Source of the DNA: Pseudomonadota bacterium
GTDB lineage: Bacteria > Pseudomonadota > Gammaproteobacteria > Burkholderiales > Sulfuricellaceae
Direction: 5' to 3'
Assembly: GCA_021783895.1 (NCBI GenBank)
Contig: JAJXTJ010000079.1
Span: 1 to 6,307 of the forward strand
Length of the DNA stretch: 6,307 nucleotides
The notes under the pieces are model-generated. The model did not search any database, was not told the origin of the DNA, and saw only the letters and a program-made list of their open reading frames with translations. Shown here piece by piece: positions 1 through 5,595 of this stretch. The position numbers and the translations under genes are program-made. Positions within the stretch are counted from its first letter, which is position 1, and every line of letters begins with the position of its first letter.

Positions 1-149
1 ATGGCCACGCCGTACCGCTGCCGCACATGGCGCACACTGAAAGCGGCGCAACGGACCTGGATGCGCCGGGTGAGCGAACCCCGGTCGAGCAGCCAGGGGC
101 GGTAACGGGCGCAGCTTTCCGACAAACGGTTTTGCCACAAGGATTGCAA
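1..149 (-). CDS. ubiC: Chorismate pyruvate-lyase UbiC, 5' part only (cut by window edge)
   Basis: UbiC splits chorismate into 4-hydroxybenzoate and pyruvate, the first committed step of ubiquinone synthesis, in the cytoplasm. Only the first 49 codons are present. They read without a stop and contain the family hallmark WLLDRGSLTRRI (about residues 19-30), comparable to the WLLLEDSMTKRF stretch of E. coli UbiC. A start at the TTG at 149-147 is chosen because AAGAGGA lies 8 bases upstream on the minus strand and no in-frame ATG or GTG exists in the stretch before it; a second TTG three codons on is an alternative. The gene follows recG on the same strand after 97 bases, an order common in betaproteobacteria. 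The identification rests on recalled family motifs, and the short fragment limits certainty. The catalytic C-terminal part lies outside the window. Confidence 0.82.
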   Translation of the reverse strand, partial: MQSLWQNRLSESCARYRPWLLDRGSLTRRIQVRCAAFSVRHVRQRYGVA

Positions 150-170
150 GTTCGGGTTCCTCTTGAATTC

Positions 171-234
171 GGTGAGGGGTGAGGTGTTAAATTTGCGACG
201 GTATATTTTTTGACTTTCCGCCTCACCCCTCACC
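171..234. repeat. Inverted repeat made of doubled heptamers, recG-ubiC gap
   Basis: GGTGAGGGGTGAGG at 171-184 and its exact complement CCTCACCCCTCACC at 221-234 form a 14-bp perfect inverted repeat with a 36-base AT-richer centre. Each arm is itself a tandem duplication of a heptamer (GGTGAGG twice, CCTCACC twice). A transcript from the minus strand running from recG into ubiC would contain a strong stem with a large loop. There is no T-run directly after the stem in either direction, so a classical intrinsic terminator is doubtful. It could be an attenuating or RNA-processing structure, a protein-binding site, or a dispersed genomic repeat. Confidence 0.75.
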
Positions 235-246
235 CGTTACGTCAGA

Positions 247-2277
247 TTATACCTTCAAGTACTGATCCACACCCGCCAGCCAGCGCTGCAAATGCCGCTC
301 TGCCACTTCCGGCTGTTCAGCGAGGATTTTCTCGGCGATACGACGGGCCGCTTCGAGCAGATCGCTATCCCGTTCGAGGTCGGCGATCTTGAGCATCGGC
401 GCTCCGCTCTGCCGCGCACCCAAAAATTCTCCCGGCCCGCGCAGCAGTAGATCCTGGCGCGCGATTTCGAAGCCGTCGCTGTTTTCGTAGATGATCTTCA
501 GCCGCGCCCGCGCCGTTTCCGACAGAGGCGTCTGAAAAAGCAGGATGCAGGCGCTCTGCGCCGCGCCACGACCGACTCGGCCACGCAATTGATGGAGCTG
601 GGACAGGCCGAAGCGCTCGGCGTGCTCGATCACCATCAGCGAGGCGTTGGGCACGTCCACCCCGACCTCGACCACCGTGGTGGCGACCAGCAGATGGATT
701 TCTCCCGCCTTGAAGGCGGCCATGGTCGCCGCCTTGTCGCGGGCGTGCAGGCGACCATGCACCAGCCCCACTTTAAGCTCAGGGAAGGTGGCGGTCAGGG
801 TTTCAAAGGTTTCCATCGCGGTTTGCAACTGGAGTTTCTCGGATTCCTCGATCAGCGGGCACACCCAGTAGGCCTGCCGGCCATTGAGGCAGGCATCGCG
901 CACGCGCGCCACGACCTCGTCACGGCGGCTGTCGCCGACCAGTTTGGTGACGACCGGCGTGCGTCCCGGCGGCAATTCGTCGATCACCGAAACGTCGAGA
1001 TCGGCGTAATAACTCATCGACAGGGTGCGCGGGATGGGGGTGGCGCTCATCATCAACTGGTGCGGCTGGATGCCCTTCTGTCGTAGCGCGAGGCGCTGGT
1101 GCACGCCGAAGCGATGCTGCTCGTCGATGATGGCCAGGCCGAGGTTGTGGAATACAACCTGTTCCTGAAACAGGGCATGAGTGCCGATCGCGAGCTGGGC
1201 TTCCCCTGCCGAGACCGCCATAAGCACCGCCTGCTTTTCCTTTTTCGGCAGGCTCGCCGCCAGCCAGACGACCTTGATGCCAAGCGGCTCCAGCCAGGCG
1301 GATAGTTTCTGATAATGCTGCTCGGCGAGGATTTCGGTGGGGGCCATGATCGCCGCCTGAAAACCGTTTTCTATCGCCTGCAAGGCCGCCAGCGCCGCGA
1401 CGATGGTCTTGCCGCTGCCGACGTCGCCCTGCAACAGGCGCTGCATCGGGTGGGGCTTGGTCAGGTCGCGGGTGATCTCCGTCATGACGCGCTGCTGGGC
1501 GCGGGTAAGAGGGAATGGCAGCGCCGCCAGCAAGGCGTGGGTGAGCTGTTGCCGGGGCGGCATCGGTGCGGCGGACTGCGCACGCCGCCGCCGGTAATGC
1601 TGGTGCATGGAAAGCTGCTGTGCCAGCAGTTCGTCGAATTTGAGCCGCCGCCAGGAGGGGTGGGTGCGCTCGGCCAGCAACGCCAGCGGCGCATCCGGCG
1701 GGGGCTGGTGCAGATAGGTGATGCTTTCCGCAAAGGCGGGCAAACCCAGCGGGTGCAGGACTTCGTCGGGCAAGGTATCGGCCAGGTCGCATTCGGCGAG
1801 GGCGGCCTGCACCAGTTTGCGCAGTGCCGCCTGGGGCAGACCGGCGGTGGTGGGATAGATCGGCGTCAGCGCCTCGGCGACCGGTTCTTCCGCGCCGACC
1901 ATGCGGTATTGCGGGTGCACCATTTCCATGCCGAAGAAGCCGTGGCGCATTTCTCCGAACAGCCGGATGCGCTTGCCCGTGGCGAGCTGCTTGATCTGGC
2001 TCGGGTAAAAATTCAGGAAACGCAGCGTCATCATGCCGCTGCCGTCCTCCACCCGGCATACCAGGGTACGGCGCGGGCGGTACTGAACGGTGGTGTCGGT
2101 GATTTCGCCCTCGACCTGGACGGCTTGCCCCTGCGGCGCATGGGCGATGGGGTGGATGCGGGTTTCATCCTGATAACGCAGCGGCAGGTGCAGCAGCAGG
2201 TCGTGAGCGGTGAACAGGCCGAGTTTGTCGAGCTTGGCCTGGATCGCCTTGCTTGCCTGGATGGATGCTGCGGTCAT
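247..2277 (-). CDS. recG: ATP-dependent DNA helicase RecG
   Basis: RecG remodels stalled replication forks and branch-migrates Holliday junctions, pulling on double-stranded DNA with an SF2 helicase motor. The 676-residue product is close to the 693 of E. coli RecG. An N-terminal wedge/OB domain spans about residues 50-130. Helicase motifs follow in order: Walker A GDVGSGKT (284-291), Ia MAPTEILAEQH (311-321), DEQH box (385-388), III MSATPIPRT (410-418), V ATTVVEVGVDVPNAS (532-546) and VI QLRGRVGRG (563-571). The C-terminal TRG region, GFEIARQDLLLRGPGEFLG (602-620), couples the motor to the wedge. The ATG start overlaps the ridA stop (ATGA, 4 bases shared), pointing to translational coupling. 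All motifs are intact and no frameshift is seen. Confidence 0.98.
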   Translation of the reverse strand: MTAASIQASKAIQAKLDKLGLFTAHDLLLHLPLRYQDETRIHPIAHAPQGQAVQVEGEITDTTVQYRPRRTLVCRVEDGSGMMTLRFLNFYPSQIKQLATGKRIRLFGEMRHGFFGMEMVHPQYRMVGAEEPVAEALTPIYPTTAGLPQAALRKLVQAALAECDLADTLPDEVLHPLGLPAFAESITYLHQPPPDAPLALLAERTHPSWRRLKFDELLAQQLSMHQHYRRRRAQSAAPMPPRQQLTHALLAALPFPLTRAQQRVMTEITRDLTKPHPMQRLLQGDVGSGKTIVAALAALQAIENGFQAAIMAPTEILAEQHYQKLSAWLEPLGIKVVWLAASLPKKEKQAVLMAVSAGEAQLAIGTHALFQEQVVFHNLGLAIIDEQHRFGVHQRLALRQKGIQPHQLMMSATPIPRTLSMSYYADLDVSVIDELPPGRTPVVTKLVGDSRRDEVVARVRDACLNGRQAYWVCPLIEESEKLQLQTAMETFETLTATFPELKVGLVHGRLHARDKAATMAAFKAGEIHLLVATTVVEVGVDVPNASLMVIEHAERFGLSQLHQLRGRVGRGAAQSACILLFQTPLSETARARLKIIYENSDGFEIARQDLLLRGPGEFLGARQSGAPMLKIADLERDSDLLEAARRIAEKILAEQPEVAERHLQRWLAGVDQYLKV

Positions 2278-2657
2278 TCCCCGGCGAATAGAATGGCGTC
2301 CATTTCCACCAGCGCGCCGCGCGGCAGTTCCTTTACGCCCACCGCAGCACGCGCCGGGTAGGGCTGGTCGAAATAATGCGCCATGATCTCGTTGACCTTG
2401 GCGAAGTGGGTCAGGTCGGTCAGGTAAATATTGAGCTTGGCGGTATGGTTGAGCCCGCAGCTGGCGGCCTTGGCAACCTCGCCCAGGTTGAGGAACACCT
2501 GATGGATCTGCGCCTCGATGCCATCGACCAGAATCATGGTCTGCGCATCCAGCCCGATCTGGCCGGACAGGTAAACGGTGTCACCCACTTTCACGCCCTG
2601 GGAATAGGTGCCAATGGCGACGGGAGCGTTGGGGGTGGAAAGGATTTGTTTTGCCAT
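2274..2657 (-). CDS. ridA: RidA family enamine/imine deaminase
   Basis: RidA (YjgF/YER057c/UK114 family) hydrolyses reactive enamine/imine intermediates such as 2-aminoacrylate released by PLP enzymes, sparing those enzymes from damage. It forms a trimer in the cytoplasm. The 127-residue product has the usual length. It carries the N-terminal APVAIGTYSQGV stretch with Tyr18, the SGQIG motif (31-35), the PARAAVGV segment with the substrate carboxylate-binding Arg103, and the ELPRGALVEMDAIL tail with Glu118. The position often occupied by Cys in E. coli RidA is Ala here. AGGAG stands 5 bases before the ATG, a strong ribosome binding site. The stop overlaps the recG start, so the two are probably co-transcribed. 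A related RidA paralogue with a different substrate cannot be excluded. Confidence 0.95.
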   Translation of the reverse strand: MAKQILSTPNAPVAIGTYSQGVKVGDTVYLSGQIGLDAQTMILVDGIEAQIHQVFLNLGEVAKAASCGLNHTAKLNIYLTDLTHFAKVNEIMAHYFDQPYPARAAVGVKELPRGALVEMDAILFAGE

Positions 2658-2688
2658 GGGGTCTCCTTTCTATAATTTAGTCGGGCAA

Positions 2689-2707
2689 ACCCCGGCCATG
2701 CCGGGGT
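2689..2707 (-). terminator. GC-rich hairpin between the OB-domain gene and ridA
   Basis: ACCCCGG (2689-2695) and CCGGGGT (2701-2707) can form a 7-bp stem with a 5-base loop. It lies 62 bases past the stop codon of the upstream minus-strand gene and 32 bases before the ridA start. On the minus strand it is followed by only three Ts, so it would be a weak Rho-independent terminator. It may instead partially insulate ridA-recG from upstream transcription. I see no convincing ridA promoter by eye between the hairpin and the start. Confidence 0.45.
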
Positions 2708-2768
2708 CATTATGGTGCGCCTGGGAGCGCGGGGCGCAGTCAATATCGGCGACGCCTGTCGCAACCGG

Positions 2769-3995
2769 TTAATGCTGCAGCGTCGCGTCCTCGATGAGCA
2801 CCTTATAGGCATAGCCCGAACCGAAATTTTTGTCGGTGCGGACAATACCCTTCACCATCAAGATATCCCCGATATTCGCCTGATCCTTTGTCGTCACGAG
2901 AACGTCGTTGGTATTGTTCGCGGCGGACCCCGATCCATCGCGCAGATGGATCCAGTTTTTCCCCATGATCCCCGAGTTGTACTTCACGACCCTGCCGTGA
3001 ACCAGAACAGGCTTGTCCTTAAGTTCGGCACTCTTCGTTATGATTTCCGCAACGGTCCGTGCGTTCTCGCCGCTGGCCTTGGGGATAAGGATATCGCCAT
3101 CGGATGCCATGGCAAGGCTGGGGTGAGTCGTAGCCACGCCATGGCCGGCACCCGGCGCACCGCCCAAGGTGCCGAAAAGAATCGTCGGGAAAGTCTTTTT
3201 CAGCGACTTGCTCTCAAAGTTTTTCATGGTTGCCGCGTTTTCAATCGTGACTTCGGCGCCGATCTTGACCGGCGCCGTGCTGACTGCGGCCCAGGTCTCG
3301 CCGTCCTTGGTCTTGAGGCGGAGGTAGGTGTAATTCGCAACGTCCTTGACCTCAAGAACCTTGCCCTTGACGGACGGGCCAGAATGAGCCATAGCCGTGG
3401 CAGGGACGGCACCCGGCGCACTGGCCAAGGTGCCGAAAAGAAGCTTCGGGAAAACCTTTTTCAGCGACTTGCTCTCGAAGTTGTCCATGGCTGACCAGCC
3501 TTCAATCGTGACTTCGGCGCCGATCTTGACCGGTGCCGTGCTGACCGCAGCCCACGTCTCGCCGTCCTTGGTCTTGAGGCGGAGATAGGTATAGTTCGGA
3601 ACGTCCTTGACCTCGATAACCTCGCCCTTGACCGGCGCAACGGCAGGAGCGGGGCGAGTCGAAGCCACGGCGCCCGGAGTGCTTGCCCCCGCACCGGCCA
3701 AGGTGCCGAAAAGAATTCTTGGGAAAGTCTTTTTCAGCGCTGTGCTCGGGAAGTTTTTCATGACCACCGCGTCTTCAATCGTGACTTCGGCGCCCTTCTT
3801 GACCGGCGCCGTGCTGACCGCAGCCCAAATCTCGCCGCCCTTGGTCTTGAGGCGGAGGTAGGTATAACTCGGGACGTCCTTGACCTCGAGAACCTCGCCC
3901 TTGACGACGGATCCAAATGGGATGGGGGCGGGATTTTTGTCTGCCCACACGAATGTGGAAACAACAATCATGCAGATCGCTAACAGGGCTTTCAT
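2769..3995 (-). CDS. Exported protein with three NrfJ-like repeats and a C-terminal OB-fold-like domain
   Basis: The 408-residue product has a signal peptide (MKALLAICMIVVSTFVWA, likely cleavage before Asp19), so it acts outside the cytoplasm. Three 69-residue domains follow at about residues 31-99, 122-190 and 209-277, each with VKGxVxEVKDVxxYTYLRLKTK, WAAVSTAPVK, GAEVTIE, NFxSxxLKK and a closing FGTL. This resembles the small NrfJ-type domain found beside nitrite reductase genes and in many exported hypothetical proteins. Ala/Pro/Gly-rich linkers join them. The C-terminal domain (about 310-408) contains VHGRVVKYNSGIMGKNWIHLRDG, a pattern I associate with OB-fold nucleic-acid-binding-like exported proteins. 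The upstream ATG at 4040 is rejected because it precedes the predicted -10 box, lacks a signal-like start, and has no ribosome site; GGAG lies 11 bases before the chosen ATG. The biochemical role is unknown; ligand or metalloprotein-assembly functions are only guesses. Confidence 0.87.
   Translation of the reverse strand: MKALLAICMIVVSTFVWADKNPAPIPFGSVVKGEVLEVKDVPSYTYLRLKTKGGEIWAAVSTAPVKKGAEVTIEDAVVMKNFPSTALKKTFPRILFGTLAGAGASTPGAVASTRPAPAVAPVKGEVIEVKDVPNYTYLRLKTKDGETWAAVSTAPVKIGAEVTIEGWSAMDNFESKSLKKVFPKLLFGTLASAPGAVPATAMAHSGPSVKGKVLEVKDVANYTYLRLKTKDGETWAAVSTAPVKIGAEVTIENAATMKNFESKSLKKTFPTILFGTLGGAPGAGHGVATTHPSLAMASDGDILIPKASGENARTVAEIITKSAELKDKPVLVHGRVVKYNSGIMGKNWIHLRDGSGSAANNTNDVLVTTKDQANIGDILMVKGIVRTDKNFGSGYAYKVLIEDATLQH
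3165..3371 (-). repeat. Intragenic direct repeat, copy 3
   Basis: This 207-base unit encodes the third 69-residue domain of the exported protein. Over the conserved 131-base stretch 3241-3371 it differs from copy 2 at about eleven positions by eye, with no insertion or deletion. Its protein is closest to copy 2 (shared VKIGAEVTIE and NFESKSLKK). Confidence 0.92.
3426..3632 (-). repeat. Intragenic direct repeat, copy 2
   Basis: The 207-base middle unit encodes the second domain. Its core 3502-3632 aligns without gaps to the cores of the other two copies. It carries GWSAMDN where the third domain has NAATMKN. The spacer to copy 3 is 54 bases and that to copy 1 is 66 bases; both encode low-complexity Ala/Pro/Gly-rich linkers. 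Confidence 0.92.
3699..3905 (-). repeat. Intragenic direct repeat, copy 1
   Basis: The 207-base unit nearest the signal peptide is the most diverged of the three, with VKKGAEVTIED and NFPSTALKK in place of the VKIGAEVTIE and NFESKSLKK of copies 2 and 3. Its core is 3775-3905. The pattern suggests that copies 2 and 3 arose by the later duplication or have been homogenised. Confidence 0.9.
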
Positions 3996-4000
3996 GGTCT

Positions 4001-4010
4001 GGAGTACTCC
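4001..4010 (-). promoter_or_regulatory. Ribosome binding site inside a 10-bp palindrome
   Basis: GGAGTACTCC is a perfect palindrome that contains the GGAG ribosome-binding sequence of the exported repeat-protein gene, 11 bases before its ATG once the second half of the palindrome is counted as spacer. The spacing is longer than ideal. The symmetry may be chance. Confidence 0.45.
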
Positions 4011-4027
4011 TTTAAAGTTGAGATCGG

Positions 4028-4056
4028 AGCATATCAGCAACGCCCGTCAGCGGCAA
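4028..4056 (-). promoter_or_regulatory. Sigma70-type promoter with extended -10 for the repeat-protein gene
   Basis: On the minus strand TTGCCG (4056-4051) and TATGCT (4033-4028) are separated by exactly 17 bases. TG with one intervening base precedes the -10 box, giving an extended -10 element. Each hexamer matches the consensus at four of six positions. Transcription would begin near 4021, which places the ATG at 4040 outside the message and supports the start at 3995. Confidence 0.6.
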
Positions 4057-4128
4057 TGTTGTCAGGCACTTGGTCGATGGCGGATCGCGGTCGAAACCGG
4101 CCATCCATGGGGGCGATTATCCCATCAT

Positions 4129-4401
4129 CTAGCGGGCATATCCGAGTGACTTCAGGGCATCGAAAAGTTTTTCAGACAATAGCGCGTGACCTGCGGCATT
4201 TGGATGCGGGGCATCGCCTTTCATTTGCGGGTCAGAAAGAACTTCGGCGACTGCGTCTTCAATCAATGTGGCCGCATGTCATTGCAAAGCGGCACCGCCC
4301 GTGTCGCCGTTTACCCCGCCATTGACCACAACCCATCCCGTCCGACGCGCCAGCAAATCGGGCCACGCCTCGCCGGAAGTCACGTCGGCCCCCAGGCTGC
4401 T
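4129..4401 (-). pseudogene. SGNH/GDSL hydrolase (TesA-like arylesterase) remnant, internally deleted
   Basis: One minus-strand frame reads as two pieces of an SGNH hydrolase. The first (about 4401-4282) gives SLGADVTSGEAWPDLLARR and then VVNGGVNGDTGGAALQ, matching the family's region after the GDSL serine and the block II glycine region. It ends at a TGA at 4281-4279. The same frame continues with IEDAVAEVLSDPQMKGDAPH followed by PNAAGHALLSEKLFDALKSL, the family's C-terminus with the catalytic Asp-x-x-His pair (GDAPH), and stops at TAG 4131-4129. Roughly 90-100 residues expected in between, including the block III Gly-x-Asn-Asp motif, are missing, and the N-terminal signal/GDS segment is gone. 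Intact relatives are about 200 residues. The 5' end abuts the cupin stop codon. The identification is from recalled family patterns; the enzyme cannot be functional as written. Confidence 0.8.
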
Positions 4402-4858
4402 AGTGTTCCTTCCCGGTCATGGCGCCATCCATTTTCGGATGCTTGATGGTCAGCGGCTTTCCAACCGCTCCGGCATAAAACACCACAATCTTAACCGGTT
4501 TTGTGCCGACGTTACGGCCATTGTGCGGCGTATCCACTACTTCGGCCAACGCATCACCGGATTGCAAACGTTTTACCTCGCCACTCTTGAGCGTGATCTC
4601 CAGTGTGCCTTCCAGCACCATGGCGAACGATGGCACCGGATGCTCATGCCATCCCGTTTCTGCCCCCGGCGCAATCTCCACCAGCAGGCCGGTGATTTCC
4701 GCCTGCCCTTCGGGATAAACAATCGGCTTCCCATTCCAACTGCGGGTCGTTTTTAGTAGCGGGGTGACTTTGACTCCGGCAGAATTGTCCAGCGCATGAG
4801 CGCCCAGAGGCATCAACAAGGCCAACGTAAACACTATAAATCTTAAATTGAAGGTCAT
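4400..4858 (-). CDS. Small exported cupin-domain protein
   Basis: The 152-residue product begins with a signal peptide (MTFNLRFIVFTLALLMPLGAHA, cleavage likely before Leu23) and is a single-domain cupin. Cupin motif 1 is visible as G-x5-HEH with His71 and His73, followed by MVLEGTLEITL. Motif 2 is TPHNGRN with His112 and Asn116. The usual motif 1 glutamate is absent, so a metal site would rest on three histidines. The ending VVFYAGAVGKPLTIKHP is typical of a widespread family of uncharacterised periplasmic cupins. The ATG at 4858 is preferred over one at 4900 because it starts the signal peptide and has GGATGAG upstream, though that site is weak. The gene is divergent from the ECF sigma gene and its stop touches the SGNH remnant. 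Substrate and reaction are unknown. Confidence 0.88.
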   Translation of the reverse strand: MTFNLRFIVFTLALLMPLGAHALDNSAGVKVTPLLKTTRSWNGKPIVYPEGQAEITGLLVEIAPGAETGWHEHPVPSFAMVLEGTLEITLKSGEVKRLQSGDALAEVVDTPHNGRNVGTKPVKIVVFYAGAVGKPLTIKHPKMDGAMTGKEH

Positions 4859-4901
4859 TATGATCTCATCCCATAACTTATTGATCTTTACGTGCCTCAT
4901 G

Positions 4902-4928
4902 ATTTTAAGGCATTTTGTCGGAAGACAA
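4902..4928 (-). promoter_or_regulatory. Possible promoter of the cupin gene
   Basis: On the minus strand TTGTCT (4928-4923) and TAAAAT (4907-4902) match the sigma70 hexamers at four and five of six positions. The spacing is only 15 bases, shorter than optimal. The -35 box lies in the inverted repeat TTGTC-GGAA-GACAA (4915-4928), so a repressor or activator could act here. Start of transcription would fall near 4895, consistent with using the ATG at 4858. Confidence 0.3.
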
Positions 4929-4931
4929 TTT

Positions 4932-4953
4932 GTTCATTTAGAACGTAGAACGT
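4932..4953. promoter_or_regulatory. Tandem heptamers and inverted half-sites in the divergent region
   Basis: TAGAACG occurs twice in direct succession at 4939-4945 and 4946-4952. GTTC (4932-4935) and GAAC (4941-4944) form an inverted repeat with a 5-base centre, and GAAC recurs at 4948-4951. The block lies between the divergent cupin and ECF sigma genes and could be an operator for either. No recognised regulator consensus is claimed. Confidence 0.4.
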
Positions 4954-5044
4954 CTTTTCAAAAAGGTGGCATCATTGCAACTGGTTTAATATCGAAAGAA
5001 AAACATCTTTGGACAGCCCCGAAAAAAGCTTACCTGGCGATCTC

Positions 5045-5058
5045 AAGGAATATGGTTG
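5045..5058 (+). promoter_or_regulatory. Ribosome binding site that selects the TTG start of the ECF sigma gene
   Basis: AAGGA at 5045-5049 stands 6 bases before TTG 5056-5058. The nearer ATG at 5052-5054 is only 2 bases from it and opens a frame that ends after four codons (TAA at 5064-5066). The TTG frame carries the full sigma factor, so it is the start. Confidence 0.75.
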
Positions 5059-5595
5059 ACGGATAAATCGGAAAATCCGGAAGCGTTGATGAAGCTGTCC
5101 CTGGGCGGGGACAAACGTGCCTACACGGTTCTGCTGCGGGAAACCGCGCGCTTTCTCCGGCCTTTTCTGTCCGCGCGCCTGAATTCCGGCCCCGAGGTGG
5201 ACGACCTGTTGCAGGAAATCCTGCTTTCCATCCACAAGGCACGGCACACCTACGATGGCGAGCGGCCCTACAAGCCCTGGGTCTATGCGATCGCCAGGTT
5301 CCGTTTGCGGGATCATTTGCGCGCGCACTATGCCAATCACCTGCGCCACACCGTCGAACTGTCCGAGGTGGAAAATGATTTGCAATCGCCTGTAACCCAA
5401 TCCGACATCAGCTACGAATCCATCAGCGGGGAAATCGAGAAGCTTCCGCCCATGCAGGCCGCCATCCTGCGGATGATGCATCAGGAAGGCTATACCGCCA
5501 AAGAGGTGGCGGAAAGGATCGGAATGAAAGAATCTGCGGTCAAGGTCGCGGCCCATCGCGCCTACAAGATATTGCGAAAGGTGCTGGAAAGATAA
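5056..5595 (+). CDS. ECF RNA polymerase sigma factor of the SigF (NrsF-controlled) type
   Basis: This 179-residue protein directs RNA polymerase to stress promoters. Region sigma2 covers about residues 15-92, with DDLLQEILLSIHKARHTYD (49-67, core-binding helix) and YKPWVYAIARFRLRDHLR (72-89, -10 recognition). Region sigma4 covers about 124-178, with the helix-turn-helix YTAKEVAERIGMKESAVKVA. The HKARHTYD and PWVYAIARxRLRDHLR wording is typical of the group paired with DUF1109/NrsF anti-sigma factors. The next gene is such an anti-sigma, with a one-base overlap (TAATG). The start is a TTG, which may keep expression low. I searched the upstream region for the Caulobacter SigF-type promoter (GTAACC, 16-base spacer, CGAA) and saw none, so autoregulation is not supported here. 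Confidence 0.95.
   Translation: MTDKSENPEALMKLSLGGDKRAYTVLLRETARFLRPFLSARLNSGPEVDDLLQEILLSIHKARHTYDGERPYKPWVYAIARFRLRDHLRAHYANHLRHTVELSEVENDLQSPVTQSDISYESISGEIEKLPPMQAAILRMMHQEGYTAKEVAERIGMKESAVKVAAHRAYKILRKVLER

Noticed and set aside
920..2059. 379-codon open frame on the minus strand
   Set aside because: It is an alternative frame inside recG, rich in Ala, Arg, Pro and Gly; recG itself has all helicase motifs intact in its own frame.
1315..2361. 348-codon open frame on the plus strand
   Set aside because: It lies antisense to recG and the end of ridA, has no recognisable domain, and its composition (many Gly, Gln, Arg) is that of an antisense shadow of a GC-rich gene.
2712..3494. 260-codon open frame on the plus strand
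   Set aside because: It is antisense to the repeat-protein gene and shows internal repetition only because the real gene does.
3165..3905. CRISPR array or other non-coding repeat array
   Set aside because: The units are 207 bases, keep one reading frame and encode a conserved domain; the spacers encode low-complexity linkers.
3996..4040. Fifteen-codon N-terminal extension of the repeat protein
   Set aside because: It lies upstream of the predicted transcription start, and the signal peptide begins at the later ATG.
4056..4756. Open frames on the plus strand across the SGNH remnant and the cupin gene
   Set aside because: They are antisense to the recognisable SGNH fragments and cupin motifs and have no family features.
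4985..4990. TTTAAT with upstream TG as an extended -10 promoter for the sigma gene
   Set aside because: No acceptable -35 element lies at the right distance, and AT-rich intergenic DNA gives such matches often; left uncalled.
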